Shown here piece by piece: positions 9,319 through 19,732 of a stretch of DNA of 64,000 bases; within the stretch, counting starts at the first letter, position 1, and each line of letters opens with the position of its first letter. A program made the position numbers and the translations under genes. The DNA is from Barnesiella intestinihominis YIT 11860 (GTDB taxonomy: Bacteria > Bacteroidota > Bacteroidia > Bacteroidales > Barnesiellaceae), in contig NZ_JH815205.1 in the NCBI RefSeq assembly GCF_000296465.1, positions 325,109 through 389,108 of the forward strand. Reading direction: 5' to 3'. A model generated the notes under the pieces. The model was given only the letters and a program-made list of their open reading frames with translations, was not told the origin of the DNA and did not search any database.

Positions 9319-10326
9319 ATGAATTTAATGGAACGAATGGTAGAACAAGCCCGAGCAAACAAACAGCGTATTGTTTTACCCGAAGGAACGGAAGAACGTA
9401 CTTTACAAGCAGCCGACCGAATATTGGCCGACAACATCGCCGATATTATACTCATCGGGGAACCGTCTGAAATTATGGAACTTGCCGATCGGTACAAGCT
9501 AAAACACATCGACAAGGCGACTCTGGTAAATCCTGCAAACCACGAAAAAAAAGAAACATATACTCAACTTCTATATGAACTAAGAAAAGCCAAAGGCGTA
9601 ACCCTCGAAAAAGCAGAAAAGATGGTCGAAGACCCTCTTTTCCTCGGTTGCCTCATGATTAAAAACGGAGATGCCGACGGCGAAGTTGCCGGAGCTCGTA
9701 ACACGACAGGTAATGTGTTACGGTCGGCTTTTCAAATTATCAAAACCGCTCCCGGCGTAAAGGTCGTTTCGGGAGCATTCCTCATGTTTGTCCCCGATCG
9801 TTCATACGGAGAAGACGGATTGATGGTTTTCGCCGATTGTGCCGTATTACCCAACCCGACAGCTTCGGAACTCGCCCAAATAGCTGTATCCACTGCAAAA
9901 ACAGCCCGAGATATCGCTAACATCGATCCACGTATCGCCATGTTGAGTTTCTCGTCAAAAGGCAGTGCCAGCCATGAAATGGTCGATAAAGTAGTGGAGG
10001 CTACCCGACTGGCCAAAGAGATGGAACCTTCTCTAAAAATCGATGGAGAGTTGCAAACCGACGCAGCGATTGTTCCTGCCGTAGGAGCAAGCAAAGCTCC
10101 GGGTAGCGAGATTGCCGGACATGCGAATGTACTGGTATTTCCTTCGCTCGAAGTAGGCAACATCGCTTATAAACTGGTTCAAAGGTTGGCTCATGCCGAA
10201 GCCGTGGGTCCTATTCTTCAAGGAATCGCCGCACCGGTCAACGATCTTTCCAGAGGTTGTTCGGTCGATGATATCTATAAAATGATAGCCATTACTTGTA
10301 ATCAAGCCATCAGTTTGAAAAAATAA
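9319..10326 (+). CDS. pta: Phosphate acetyltransferase
   Basis: Converts acetyl-CoA and phosphate to acetyl phosphate and CoA. At 335 residues it is the short form holding only the catalytic PTA_PTB domain, without the N-terminal regulatory domain of E. coli Pta. RIVLPEGTEERTLQAAD near the N-terminus, GEVAGARNTTGNVLRSAFQ in the centre and GELQTDAAIVPAVGASKAPG are characteristic. ATG 9319 is used; ATG 9328 is also possible. ackA begins 16 bases downstream, so the two form the acetate-forming, ATP-yielding operon. Confidence 0.96.
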   Translation: MNLMERMVEQARANKQRIVLPEGTEERTLQAADRILADNIADIILIGEPSEIMELADRYKLKHIDKATLVNPANHEKKETYTQLLYELRKAKGVTLEKAEKMVEDPLFLGCLMIKNGDADGEVAGARNTTGNVLRSAFQIIKTAPGVKVVSGAFLMFVPDRSYGEDGLMVFADCAVLPNPTASELAQIAVSTAKTARDIANIDPRIAMLSFSSKGSASHEMVDKVVEATRLAKEMEPSLKIDGELQTDAAIVPAVGASKAPGSEIAGHANVLVFPSLEVGNIAYKLVQRLAHAEAVGPILQGIAAPVNDLSRGCSVDDIYKMIAITCNQAISLKK

Positions 10327-10342
10327 CCTTAATGCATGCCTT

Positions 10343-11551
10343 ATGAAAATATTAGTATTAAATTGCGGTAGCTCGTCGGTAAAATACAAATTATTCGACA
10401 TCGACTCCAAGTCCGTATTGGCACAAGGAGGAGCAGAAAAAATAGGATTGGAAGATTCTTTCTTGAAACTAACTTTGCCCAACGGAGAAAAAGTAATTTT
10501 AAAAACCAGTATGCCGGAACACCATTCGGCTATCCAAAACATACTGAATGTACTCACCGGTAAAGAATATGGGTGTATCGAGTCGTTCGATGAAATCGAT
10601 GCTGTTGGCCATCGGGTCGTGCACGGTGGAGAAAAATTCAACAAAAGCGTGCTCATCACAGACGAAGTTATCGAAAAAATAAAAGAATGTTACGATATAG
10701 CGCCGTTGCACAATCCTGTCAACATGGCGGGTATCGAAGCAATATCCAAATTGATGCCTACGGTTCCGCAAGTAGGAGTATTCGATACGGCATTCCACCA
10801 AACCATGCCCGCGCATGCCTACATGTATGCCCTTCCCTACGATTTATATAAAAAATACGGGATACGCCGATATGGATTCCACGGAACAAGTCATCGCTAC
10901 GTATCGAAACGAGCTTGCGAGTTTTTAGGAGTGCCCTACGAGAAACAACGCATAATTACCTGCCACATCGGAAACGGAGGTTCCATTACGGCGATTAAAG
11001 ACGGGAAGTCTGTCGACACCTCTATGGGTATGACTCCGGTTGAAGGATTAATGATGGGAACTCGGTCGGGCGATGTCGATGCAGGAGTCCTCACCTATTT
11101 AATGGACAAAGAACACCTCGATTCTGCCGGAGTAGCAAATTTGGTGAATAAAAAAAGCGGAGTGGCTGGTATATCGGGATTATCTTCCGACATGAGAGAC
11201 ATAGAAGCCGGAGTCGCCGCAAAAAACGAACGGGCTATTTTGGCGTTACAAATGTATGAATACCGAATCACCAAATATATAGGAGCCTATGCCGCGGCGT
11301 TAGGCGGAGTAGATATCATCGTCTTTACCGGAGGTGTAGGCGAAAATCAAACCATAACGCGCGAAGCCGTATGTAAACCGTTGGCTTTTATGGGAGTAGA
11401 AATCGATCCCGAAATAAATAAACAGATTCATGGAACGGAATGTGTGATAAGCACCCCGGCATCAAAGGTAAAAGTTGTCGTCATTCCCACAGACGAAGAA
11501 TACATGATTGCTTCGGATACAAAAGCCGTTCTATCCGGCAAAATGCAATAA
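10343..11551 (+). CDS. ackA: Acetate kinase
   Basis: Transfers phosphate from acetyl phosphate to ADP, making acetate and ATP. 402 residues, the normal length. NCGSSSVKYKLF at the N-terminus, GFHGTSHRYVSKRA, the glycine-rich GNGGSITAIKDGKSVDTSMG and FTGGVGENQ are the ASKHA-fold acetokinase signatures; the catalytic arginine and the adenine loop are all present. It is the second gene of pta-ackA and is closed by a strong terminator at 11571-11599. Confidence 0.97.
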   Translation: MKILVLNCGSSSVKYKLFDIDSKSVLAQGGAEKIGLEDSFLKLTLPNGEKVILKTSMPEHHSAIQNILNVLTGKEYGCIESFDEIDAVGHRVVHGGEKFNKSVLITDEVIEKIKECYDIAPLHNPVNMAGIEAISKLMPTVPQVGVFDTAFHQTMPAHAYMYALPYDLYKKYGIRRYGFHGTSHRYVSKRACEFLGVPYEKQRIITCHIGNGGSITAIKDGKSVDTSMGMTPVEGLMMGTRSGDVDAGVLTYLMDKEHLDSAGVANLVNKKSGVAGISGLSSDMRDIEAGVAAKNERAILALQMYEYRITKYIGAYAAALGGVDIIVFTGGVGENQTITREAVCKPLAFMGVEIDPEINKQIHGTECVISTPASKVKVVVIPTDEEYMIASDTKAVLSGKMQ

Positions 11552-11570
11552 AACTTTATACATATTGAGA

Positions 11571-11599
11571 AAGGGCGTACGTACTGTACGCCTTTTTTA
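11571..11599 (+). terminator. Intrinsic terminator of pta-ackA
   Basis: GGCGTAC (11574-11580) and GTACGCC (11586-11592) form a 7-bp stem extended by AAG/TTT pairing, with a 5-base loop and six T after the stem. It begins 20 bases after the ackA stop. Confidence 0.85.
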
Positions 11600-11727
11600 T
11601 TTTTCCTGATTCAAGATTAATCTGGGAGTTTTAATTGAGAAACGGGTTCTCCATCATTACTTTCGCTATCTCAACAATCGTCAGATTACCTAACCGGTCT
11701 ATACGTACTTATAATTTTATAAACAAA

Positions 11728-11758
11728 CCGGCGGAGGTAAATTTTATACCTCCGCCGG
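11728..11758 (-). terminator. Hairpin terminator downstream of the alkyl-sulfatase gene
   Basis: A perfect 12-bp stem (CCGGCGGAGGTA with its complement at 11747-11758) around a 7-base loop. On the minus strand it is followed by TTTGTTTATAA. It lies 25 bases past the TAA at 11783, which is the expected original end of the sulfatase frame, rather than just past the earlier stop at 11861. Confidence 0.65.
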
Positions 11759-11782
11759 GAACTACTATATCACGTCCAATTT

Positions 11783-11860
11783 TTAAGGCAGTACGATTTT
11801 GAAGTTTGAATCGGCAGCTTCAAAACAACAGCGAAGCATTTCAATAGCCTTCTCATCTCC
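11783..11860 (-). pseudogene. Untranslated tail of the alkyl-sulfatase gene beyond an in-frame stop
   Basis: Past the TAA at 11861-11863 the same frame stays open for 25 more codons and reads GDEKAIEMLRCCFEAADSN then FKIVLP before TAA at 11783. The alkyl-sulfatase C-terminal domain normally runs through KMEGD to this kind of ending, and the stop replaces the expected Glu codon (GAA to TAA, one base). These codons are therefore the lost C-terminus of the SCP2-like domain. Confidence 0.8.
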
Positions 11861-13726
11861 TTACATCTTAATCTTGCCGGCATTACGTAAGGCTTCGGTA
11901 TCGGTACGTCCGAAGAACAGCTTTACGAAATCCATTTTGGCGATACTCAACGTAAGGTCTGCCTCCTTCTCCTGTCGATTCAAGCGATGGTTCAAAACAC
12001 CATTATTCAATATAAGCACAACTTTGTCGTTCGTATCTGTGAAGTCTATATTGATGACGGCCTCTTTGTCTGCGGCTTTTTCTCCATTCAACTGAATCGC
12101 ACAATAATCGAGTAACATTCCCATATCCATCTGCGCCAACACACCATCGTTGATGAGCTGTGAAGTATAAGGGACATCGCTTTTCAGCAGGTCACGAGCG
12201 CCGGTCAGATAGAAGTTGCGCCACGGACCGCTCTCGGCCTGATACCCCAGTTGTGTGTAGGTATCAGCCAACAGACGACGAGCCTCCATATTCTGCGGCT
12301 CTGCAAATACAAGGTGGTCAAGCAGAGTTGCAACCCAACGATAATCACCCTTATCATAAGAAGCCCGGGCCACTTCAAGAACCTTTTCCGCACCTCCGAT
12401 TGCCTCGACATACTTAGTTCCGAGTTCCGTAGGGGGCAGCGGATTCAAGTGTGCAGGGTTTCCGTCGAACCAACCGAAATAAAGATCATACTGAGACTTT
12501 ACGTTATGACTCAATGTGCCATAATAACCCCGACAATGGAACTGCGAAGCGAGAGAAGCAGGCAATTGCATCTCTTCGGCAATTTCATTCGGAGTCAGAC
12601 CTCGATTGGCCATGTGCAAGGTTTGGTCATGCAAATACCGGTATAAATCGCGTTGTGCCTCCCAATAATCTACGATGCGTTCATTTCCCCATGTCGGCCA
12701 GTGATGTGTGGCAAACGAAACCTCCACTTCATCGCCATAACGTTCGATAGCCGTATCCACTGCTTTGCTCCACAACAAACCGTTACGGACCTTTGCACCG
12801 CGCAAAGTTTGCAGATTGTGCATATTATGCGTCATATCCTCGGCTGTACAGAATGCTTTCATTTGAGGAAACCACACCATAATTTCTACCGGAGCTTCCG
12901 TATCAAGTACATAGACGAATTCCATCTCTACTCCATCAATCGTATGTTTCTCACCGGTGGTTTCGATCTCGATTGTCGGGCGTGCAATACCTTTATTTCC
13001 GGTAGACATAGCCTGTCCTAAGCCACAGCCGAGATTACCCGTAACACTCGGCTCCAATTGCAGGCCGTACATATAAGTAGCCCGACGAGTCATTGCCACA
13101 CCGGCTAGCACATTTTCGTTTTGAGCCGATGCCATGAACCCTTTGGGCGCAATGATTTCGAAATCTTTCTTCGATGACCCCTCGCGAATAGCTGCAATAC
13201 CTCCATAATGGTCGCCGTGCGGGTGGGTAAAGATAACCCCTTCAACCGGCAGATCGGCCACGTGTTTCTTAATGAGGTCATAACCAGCTTTTGCAGCTGC
13301 ATTGGTCGTTGTTACATCAATAATAATCCAACCATGATCAGAACGAATAAAGGTCATATTGGCGATATCGAAACCACGAACCTGATAGAGTTTATCTGGA
13401 ATGACCTCAAAAAGACCGTTGAAGCGATTGAGCTGCGACTGTCGCCAAAGACTCGGATTCGCAGTTTCGGGAACATCGTTTTTCAAGAAATCCCAACCTT
13501 CGAGCGAATAGGACTCCTTCCCATCTTCGGTCATGATGGCCGAAGTGTTAACTGTCGCAATGAATCCCCGACTGGCATCCTCGAAATCCTGACGGTCATT
13601 GAAATCCAACTCTGTTTTTACAGCCTCGTTAGCACGTATCGTATGCTCTGTCGCTGCTGTCTGCGCCATAATTGCCGACGGTACAACTACCAAACCAAAC
13701 GCAATACTCAAAATTTTTCGTTTCAT
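11861..13726 (-). CDS. Alkyl/aryl-sulfatase (SdsA/BDS1-like, metallo-beta-lactamase fold), truncated by an in-frame stop
   Basis: Family members hydrolyse alkyl sulfate esters such as dodecyl sulfate. A signal peptide (MKRKILSIAFGLVVVPSAIMAQ) points to export. The binuclear zinc motif HxHxDH is in FTHPHGDHYGGI (His168, His170, Asp172, His173); the second metal site lies in AEDMTHNMHNLQTLRG and ATHHWPTWGN. A central helical dimerisation region and a C-terminal SCP2-like domain follow. The frame ends at TAA 11861, 26 codons short of the expected end (see 11783-11860), so 621 instead of about 646 residues are made. The catalytic domain is intact; whether the shortened C-terminal domain folds is open. 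The divergent AraC gene at 13854 may regulate it. Confidence 0.9.
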   Translation of the reverse strand: MKRKILSIAFGLVVVPSAIMAQTAATEHTIRANEAVKTELDFNDRQDFEDASRGFIATVNTSAIMTEDGKESYSLEGWDFLKNDVPETANPSLWRQSQLNRFNGLFEVIPDKLYQVRGFDIANMTFIRSDHGWIIIDVTTTNAAAKAGYDLIKKHVADLPVEGVIFTHPHGDHYGGIAAIREGSSKKDFEIIAPKGFMASAQNENVLAGVAMTRRATYMYGLQLEPSVTGNLGCGLGQAMSTGNKGIARPTIEIETTGEKHTIDGVEMEFVYVLDTEAPVEIMVWFPQMKAFCTAEDMTHNMHNLQTLRGAKVRNGLLWSKAVDTAIERYGDEVEVSFATHHWPTWGNERIVDYWEAQRDLYRYLHDQTLHMANRGLTPNEIAEEMQLPASLASQFHCRGYYGTLSHNVKSQYDLYFGWFDGNPAHLNPLPPTELGTKYVEAIGGAEKVLEVARASYDKGDYRWVATLLDHLVFAEPQNMEARRLLADTYTQLGYQAESGPWRNFYLTGARDLLKSDVPYTSQLINDGVLAQMDMGMLLDYCAIQLNGEKAADKEAVINIDFTDTNDKVVLILNNGVLNHRLNRQEKEADLTLSIAKMDFVKLFFGRTDTEALRNAGKIKM

Positions 13727-13853
13727 TATTCTCTAAATTTGATTACACGACAAAGTAACGGAGATATGCTGGATCCGGCAATGTATTATTCTGCTTATAT
13801 TTTGTATTTTTGTACGATTATCCTATATAATTCCTTATATATATTAAGAAATA

Positions 13854-14735
13854 ATGTCTTTTTGTATGCAAGACCAGATTTTTACATTTGAAACTCTATT
13901 AAGGCGTATGCAACTCGACGATGGAGAGAGACCCTTCGTAATATGGCGTGAAAAGGATTTGTTTGGCGCACATGCCTATCCGGTCAAAATCGATGTTCCA
14001 TGTCTCTTTTTATGTTGGAATGGGGAAATGGAAATAGAAATCAATTTACAAACCTATCATTTCGATAAGGAGCATTTACTATGCTTCACTGTTCCATGTG
14101 CCTGTCGCATTGTAAAACGGAGTCCCGATTTTCTATGCGTCGGACTGCTATTATCCAAATCCTTTTGGAGGCAATTACTCTTTACAGAACGAACATTAAG
14201 CTCAATTGCCGCGCGCGATGCTTTCATCGTCGTTACGGAAGAGGAACGAAATCGGCTTGCTCGTTTTCATGAACTGCTTTGCCTTTGTGCCGATACTACC
14301 GAACATGATCCGATAGGGACTTTATATCCCCTCATCGTCGGTCTATTTTTTCAAATACGCAATATCTGCCAAAACCGGGAAGCAACCGCAGCACCTGCCT
14401 CGCACAGCAAAAAGATTCTCTATGATTTCTTAGATTCACTGCACACCAATTACCGACAGCATCGGCGTGTTTCATTCTATGCCGATGCTCTGTCTCTGAC
14501 TCCACGACACCTGACAACTGTTATCCGACAAGCAAGCGGTCGCAGTGCCTCACAATGGATCGAGGAATATACCGTACTCGAAGCTCAAATTCTTCTACGC
14601 AACTCCCCTATGTCAATTAAAGAAATCGCCTATGAATTGGGTTTCAACGACCAATCTCTATTCTCAAAATATTTTAGTAGAGTGGCAGGCATATCACCCG
14701 AAAGATACCGCAAAATTTCTATGAGCAACACATGA
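13854..14735 (+). CDS. AraC family transcriptional regulator
   Basis: 293 residues. The N-terminal part is a cupin-like sensor domain (DVPCLFLCWNGEMEIEIN and the following strands). The last 100 residues hold the two helix-turn-helix motifs of AraC: VSFYADALSLTPRHLTTVIR for the first and MSIKEIAYELGFNDQSLFSK followed by YFSRVAGISPERYR for the second, which is the AraC signature. It is divergent from the alkyl-sulfatase gene with 127 bases between the starts, so control of that gene is likely. ATG 13854 or ATG 13866 could start it. A TATTTTTG at 13805-13812 may be its -7 element. Confidence 0.9.
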   Translation: MSFCMQDQIFTFETLLRRMQLDDGERPFVIWREKDLFGAHAYPVKIDVPCLFLCWNGEMEIEINLQTYHFDKEHLLCFTVPCACRIVKRSPDFLCVGLLLSKSFWRQLLFTERTLSSIAARDAFIVVTEEERNRLARFHELLCLCADTTEHDPIGTLYPLIVGLFFQIRNICQNREATAAPASHSKKILYDFLDSLHTNYRQHRRVSFYADALSLTPRHLTTVIRQASGRSASQWIEEYTVLEAQILLRNSPMSIKEIAYELGFNDQSLFSKYFSRVAGISPERYRKISMSNT

Positions 14736-14771
14736 TAGTCGCTAATATTCGCTACCTGTACTGACTTCATA

Positions 14772-14811
14772 CAAAAAAAATTAGACAGATAGCTGTCTGC
14801 CATCTGTCTAA
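14772..14811 (-). terminator. Intrinsic terminator at the end of the nuo-atp block
   Basis: TTAGACAGAT (14781-14790) pairs exactly with ATCTGTCTAA (14802-14811). On the minus strand the stem is followed by at least eight T (the A-run 14773-14780). It lies 38 bases after the nuoN stop; on the plus strand it also faces the end of the AraC gene. Confidence 0.85.
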
Positions 14812-14848
14812 CATGATACAAGGAATTATTTTGCTCTTTATTCTATCA

Positions 14849-16282
14849 TTAAGCTCCTATCAAGCTGAGATCTGTGAAGTAGGTATAGACACAACTTACG
14901 ATTCCCAACAGTAAAATACCGGCGACACAAACAATCAGGCTGACACGGGAAGCGTTATCGCTACGGAACGGAGCTATGGCACAATCGTTCTCGTTGTTGA
15001 TGAACATAGCTTTTACCACCAACAAATAGTAATAAAGCGAAATAATGGTATTCAACAAGGCGATAAGTACTAAAATATAGAATCCTGAATGGATAGCCGA
15101 AGCAAAAATGAAGAATTTGCTGAAAAATCCGGCAAAGGGAGGAATTCCCGCCAAAGAGAACATCGCCAACATCATAACGACACTCAACTTGGGATTGGTT
15201 TTGTACAGACCGTTATAGTCGTCCATTCCTACCTTTCCACTACTACGCTCAACAGACGATATCACACCGAATGCAGCCAAGTTGGAGAATATGTACACCA
15301 GCACATAGTAAACCAACGCAGCCATACCCTGTGCCGAACCTGCTATAATACCCAACATAATATATCCTGCCTGAGAGATAGAAGAGAAAGCCAAAAAGCG
15401 TTTCAGATTCTTCTGACGAATAGCGAACAAGTTACCCACTGTAATGGTCAACACGATCAAAGCCCACATGATACCTTGCCAGATGACAGGATCGAGGAAG
15501 AAGACTTTGTAAAGGATCAACATCAATGCAAAAGCAGCAGCCCCTTTCGATATAACCGACAAATAAGAAGTCACCTGAGTGGGAGCTCCTTGATAAACAT
15601 CGGCTGTCCACAAATGGAACGGAACCAACGAAAGTTTGAATCCCATACCGGCCAGTACAAAAACGAGCGTGGCAATCAACAGTGGCGTGTGATTAGATGC
15701 AATCGCTACGGCTATATCGCCGAAATAGAGAGAGCCCGATACTCCATAGAGGAACGAAAGCCCTAACAGGAAGACAGCCGAAGAGAAAACCGCCGTAAAG
15801 AGGTATTTGGCCCCCGCCTCATACGATTCCGTATCTTTCTTATTGATAGCTATCAAAGCGGCCATCGGTAACGATGCGGTTTCGAGTCCGATAAAGAACA
15901 GCAAGAAGTGTCCCGACGAAACCATTAAATACATACCGAACAAGGTAACCAATAACAATTCGTAAAACTCTCCTCGGCGCAATTTGACATCGGGGGTATC
16001 GGACCACGAAATGGATTGTAACAAAACAATCAATGTGCCTATATTGAGTACGGTTTTAACCATCGAAGCTATGGGAGAAGTCTGATACATACCCCCGAAC
16101 GCCGTAGCAGAATCGACCGGTATTATATTCCAAACCGTATGCAGGGCGAATAAAACGCATGCCGTAATGGATAATCCTTTGAGGCTCTTTTTCCCTCCAA
16201 AGGTGTCAAAAAGAAATATCAGCAAAAACACAAGCAGCAGCGATATTTCTCCGCGCATAATTAAAAACTGTGAATAGTCCAT
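14849..16282 (-). CDS. nuoN: NADH-quinone oxidoreductase subunit N
   Basis: Antiporter-like proton-pumping subunit of respiratory complex I in the inner membrane. 477 residues with about 14 hydrophobic segments. The proton_antipo_M core is visible in [20 protein letters not shown] (the loop with the conserved Lys and Trp) and [17 protein letters not shown]. It is the last gene of the block, 11 bases after nuoM, and is followed by the terminator at 14772-14811. Confidence 0.95.
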   Translation of the reverse strand: MDYSQFLIMRGEISLLLVFLLIFLFDTFGGKKSLKGLSITACVLFALHTVWNIIPVDSATAFGGMYQTSPIASMVKTVLNIGTLIVLLQSISWSDTPDVKLRRGEFYELLLVTLFGMYLMVSSGHFLLFFIGLETASLPMAALIAINKKDTESYEAGAKYLFTAVFSSAVFLLGLSFLYGVSGSLYFGDIAVAIASNHTPLLIATLVFVLAGMGFKLSLVPFHLWTADVYQGAPTQVTSYLSVISKGAAAFALMLILYKVFFLDPVIWQGIMWALIVLTITVGNLFAIRQKNLKRFLAFSSISQAGYIMLGIIAGSAQGMAALVYYVLVYIFSNLAAFGVISSVERSSGKVGMDDYNGLYKTNPKLSVVMMLAMFSLAGIPPFAGFFSKFFIFASAIHSGFYILVLIALLNTIISLYYYLLVVKAMFINNENDCAIAPFRSDNASRVSLIVCVAGILLLGIVSCVYTYFTDLSLIGA

Positions 16283-16293
16283 ATACTGTTTTA

Positions 16294-17784
16294 TTAAAGA
16301 GCTTGAGACAACAAATTAGTTATAGGTTCCACACCTTGACGAATCAAATCGGAAATCCAATTCGGAAAACAACCGATAGCGGCCACGCATACGATCAAGG
16401 TAATGGCCGACAGACGTTCCCACCATTCGGCATCGGTCAACTCCCGGTGATGTTCGTTCTGAACAGCGCCGAACAAAAGTTTGCCGACAACCCGCAAAAT
16501 ATAAACCGCTGTAATCACAATCGAAGTACAAGCTACGATGGTAAACACTCGGTGGAACGTATCTGTATGCTCGAACGAACCGACAAATATAGTCATTTCG
16601 GCAACGAAGCCGCTCAATCCCGGGAGACCCAACGAAGCCAAACCGGCAATCACGTAACAAACCGAAAGGAACGGCATGATTTGCATCAAACCTCCCATCT
16701 CCCGAATATCACGGGTGTGTGTACGTCCATAAATCATACCGATGAGGGCAAAGAAAAGAGCGGTCATCAAACCGTGAGAAAGCATCTGCATCACGGCTCC
16801 GGTCATAGCCGTCGTGTTCAACATCAATATGGCGAACAAAACCAAACCGCAGTGACTCACCGAAGAGTAAGCGTTGATGTATTTGAGGTCGGTCTGAACA
16901 CAAGCGCTGAACGCTCCGTAAACTACACTGATACCGGTAAGTATTAAGAATATCCAAGCCAGTTCGGTCGCAGCCTGAGGCATCAGATAAATGGCTACAC
17001 GGAAACAACCGTATCCTCCTAATTTCATCAATACGCCGGCATGCAACATAGACACTGCCGTAGGAGCCGAAGCGTGACCATCGGGCGACCATGTGTGGAA
17101 CGGGAACATAGCCCCCAACACGCCGAATCCCACGAAAGTCATCGGGAACAAGAAGTATTGCCAGTTCATGGGGATATTACCGTGCTCGGCAATTTCGACT
17201 ACATTCATCGAATGGAGCCCCGATTGATAATAGATACCCAAGATACCGATCATCAACAAAGCAGAACCACCCATCAACATCAAGGTCAGTTTCATTGCCG
17301 AATAGTTCTTTCTGCCGCTTCCCCAAACACCTATCAACAAGTACATGGGAATAAGCGCCACTTCGTAGAACATGAACATGGTAAAAAGGTCCACCGAAAT
17401 AAAGAAACCGAATACACCGGTAGACAACAACATGAACCACAAGAAATATTCTTTGGGAAGAGGATTTATCTTCCAAGAAGCGAACACTCCGGCAAATACA
17501 ATAATAGAAGAAAGCAATAGCATGGCCACCGACACTCCGTCCACACCCACAGCATAGTGAATATTTAACGGAGCATACCACATTCTGCTATCGGTAAACA
17601 GCATTGTAGCCGTATTTCCGGCAGCGCGTTCGGCCAAAAACTCAACGAGAGTATATACAGACAACGCCAACAAAATGGTCGAACCGATAACCGCTACCGT
17701 TCGTATCTGTTTCATATCTCTTGCGATCCAAAGACCCAGCATCATCAAGAGAGGGATAAGCACAAATAATGATAGAAAATTCAT
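16294..17784 (-). CDS. nuoM: NADH-quinone oxidoreductase subunit M
   Basis: Second antiporter-like subunit of complex I. 496 residues with about 14 membrane helices. [18 protein letters not shown] carries the conserved membrane Glu, [19 protein letters not shown] the pumping-channel loop, and [16 protein letters not shown] the second half of the family signature. The gene sits between nuoL (35 bases upstream) and nuoN (11 bases downstream). Confidence 0.96.
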   Translation of the reverse strand: MNFLSLFVLIPLLMMLGLWIARDMKQIRTVAVIGSTILLALSVYTLVEFLAERAAGNTATMLFTDSRMWYAPLNIHYAVGVDGVSVAMLLLSSIIVFAGVFASWKINPLPKEYFLWFMLLSTGVFGFFISVDLFTMFMFYEVALIPMYLLIGVWGSGRKNYSAMKLTLMLMGGSALLMIGILGIYYQSGLHSMNVVEIAEHGNIPMNWQYFLFPMTFVGFGVLGAMFPFHTWSPDGHASAPTAVSMLHAGVLMKLGGYGCFRVAIYLMPQAATELAWIFLILTGISVVYGAFSACVQTDLKYINAYSSVSHCGLVLFAILMLNTTAMTGAVMQMLSHGLMTALFFALIGMIYGRTHTRDIREMGGLMQIMPFLSVCYVIAGLASLGLPGLSGFVAEMTIFVGSFEHTDTFHRVFTIVACTSIVITAVYILRVVGKLLFGAVQNEHHRELTDAEWWERLSAITLIVCVAAIGCFPNWISDLIRQGVEPITNLLSQAL

Positions 17785-17819
17785 AGTGTTTCTTTAATAT
17801 TTTATCGTTCAACCATCAG

Positions 17820-19727
17820 TTAAAAACACATGGCCAATACGGCGATTAACAATGCACCCATAATGAATACCCATACATACCACTGGATATATCCCGACTG
17901 CAACTTGCGTATGCCGTAGGAAACCCCGTTGGTAACGGTCGCCAACATATTCATCGTGCCATCGACGATATGACGATCGAACCATGCGATAGGCCGACAA
18001 ATTCGCTGGAATATCACTTTATGAGTCACCCACATATAGAGCTCGTCCATATAGAATCGATGATAAGCCGCCGTATGCAAAGCACGGAACTTATCGGCAA
18101 GAGCTTTGGGTTTGGTATTTTCCGAGAGGTACATCCATGTAGCCAAAGCGATAGCGGCCACTGCGACTATAATACTTGTAGTCGCTACCGACCAGTCGAG
18201 ATGTATATGATAGGCTTCGCCGTTTACCGATACGAATTCTCCGAAAGGAATGAATCCGGCAACACACGTAACCAACGCGAGAAATACCAAAGGCAAATAC
18301 ATGGCCGCAGGAGCCTCGTGCGGAGTATGATGTTCGTAAGAAGGTTTGCTCCACCAGAAGATGCGGTAATACAAACGGAACATGTAAAAAGCTGTCAGAC
18401 CGGCGACAGCCGTCATCCAAACGCCCCAGAACGCACTCTTTTCGAATGCGGCGGTTAAGATTTCGTCTTTACTGAAAAATCCCGAGAACGGAGGAATACC
18501 GGCAATAGCCAAACATGCGATAAGGAATGTGATATGAGTCACAGGCATATATTTGCGAAGGTTTCCCATCTCGGACATTTCGTTGGAGTGAACGGCATGG
18601 ATAATACAACCCGCACCCAAGAAAAGCAGCGCTTTAAACATGGCGTGCGTGAACAAGTGGAACATGGAAGCCATGTAACCGAGTCCGGTGTGCAAATCGA
18701 CATCGGAGGCAACTCCCAACGCTACCATCATGAAAGCGATCTGAGAAATGGTCGAGAAAGCGAGCACCCGTTTAATATCGGTCTGCACGCACGCAACGAC
18801 AGCAGCATAAAGAGCGGTAATGGCTCCTACCCATGTAATCAGTTCGAGCACTTCGGGCACGGCACAATACATAGGGAACAACCGGGCTACTAAATAAACA
18901 CCGGCTACAACCATCGTAGCGGCATGGATAAGCGCCGATACAGGAGTAGGACCTTCCATCGCATCGGGCAACCATATATGCAACGGGAACATAGCCGACT
19001 TACCTGCACCTCCCATAAAGATAAGAGCCATAGCCCAAGCGGCTACCGAACAGCCCATAAAGGTCATGCCGGCCGTTTCGCTCACCAATGCCGAAGGATT
19101 GGACATCAATGTAGCAAAATCGAAAGTCTCGGTAAAGAACGAGAGGATAAGAATACCGATCAAAAAGCCCAAGTCGGCGAAACGGGTAACGATAAAGGCC
19201 TTTTTAGAAGCAGATACAGCCGCCGGCTTAGTATAATAAAATCCGATGAGCAAATAGGAAGAAACACCTACCAACTCCCAGAAAATATACATTTGGAAAA
19301 TGTTCGTCGCTACCACCAACCCCAACATGGAGAAGCTGAACAACGACAAAAACGCATAATAACGCTGGAACCCTTTTTCTCCATGCATATAGCCCATACT
19401 ATAAATATGAACCATCAACGACACGGTTGTGATAACAACCAGCATCATCACGGAAATAGGGTCTAATAAAATGCCCAAGTCAATATGTAAATGTTCTGTA
19501 AAACGCAACCATTCGAAATTGATCGGCTGCAAGGTGTCGAAAACGCCTTCTGCATTGCGGGGCATGGTAAAATAGTTGAACGCCACTACATAAGCCAAAA
19601 CGGCAGCTACCGACAATCCGATTGTTCCCAATATCCCGGCAACACGTTCGCTCAACTTATGCCCCACAAGTCCCAAAAACAGGAACATGCAAAGCGGAAG
19701 TAAAAGTATTATAACTGAATATTCCAT
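17820..19727 (-). CDS. nuoL: NADH-quinone oxidoreductase subunit L
   Basis: Largest antiporter-like pumping subunit of complex I, with the long lateral helix at its C-terminus. From ATG 19727 it is 635 residues. MYIFWELVGVSSYLLIGFYY with the conserved Glu, KSAMFPLHIWLPDAMEGPTP and RVLAFSTISQIAFMMVALG are diagnostic. The frame is open to a TTG at 19736, but ATG 19727, 5 bases after the nuoK stop, is the better start. Confidence 0.96.
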   Translation of the reverse strand: MEYSVIILLLPLCMFLFLGLVGHKLSERVAGILGTIGLSVAAVLAYVVAFNYFTMPRNAEGVFDTLQPINFEWLRFTEHLHIDLGILLDPISVMMLVVITTVSLMVHIYSMGYMHGEKGFQRYYAFLSLFSFSMLGLVVATNIFQMYIFWELVGVSSYLLIGFYYTKPAAVSASKKAFIVTRFADLGFLIGILILSFFTETFDFATLMSNPSALVSETAGMTFMGCSVAAWAMALIFMGGAGKSAMFPLHIWLPDAMEGPTPVSALIHAATMVVAGVYLVARLFPMYCAVPEVLELITWVGAITALYAAVVACVQTDIKRVLAFSTISQIAFMMVALGVASDVDLHTGLGYMASMFHLFTHAMFKALLFLGAGCIIHAVHSNEMSEMGNLRKYMPVTHITFLIACLAIAGIPPFSGFFSKDEILTAAFEKSAFWGVWMTAVAGLTAFYMFRLYYRIFWWSKPSYEHHTPHEAPAAMYLPLVFLALVTCVAGFIPFGEFVSVNGEAYHIHLDWSVATTSIIVAVAAIALATWMYLSENTKPKALADKFRALHTAAYHRFYMDELYMWVTHKVIFQRICRPIAWFDRHIVDGTMNMLATVTNGVSYGIRKLQSGYIQWYVWVFIMGALLIAVLAMCF

Positions 19728-19732
19728 ATCGA

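Noticed and set aside
15089-19466. Several plus-strand frames of 150-225 codons opposite nuoN, nuoM and nuoL
   Set aside because: Antisense shadows of long membrane-protein genes, with His- and Arg-rich translations typical of that.
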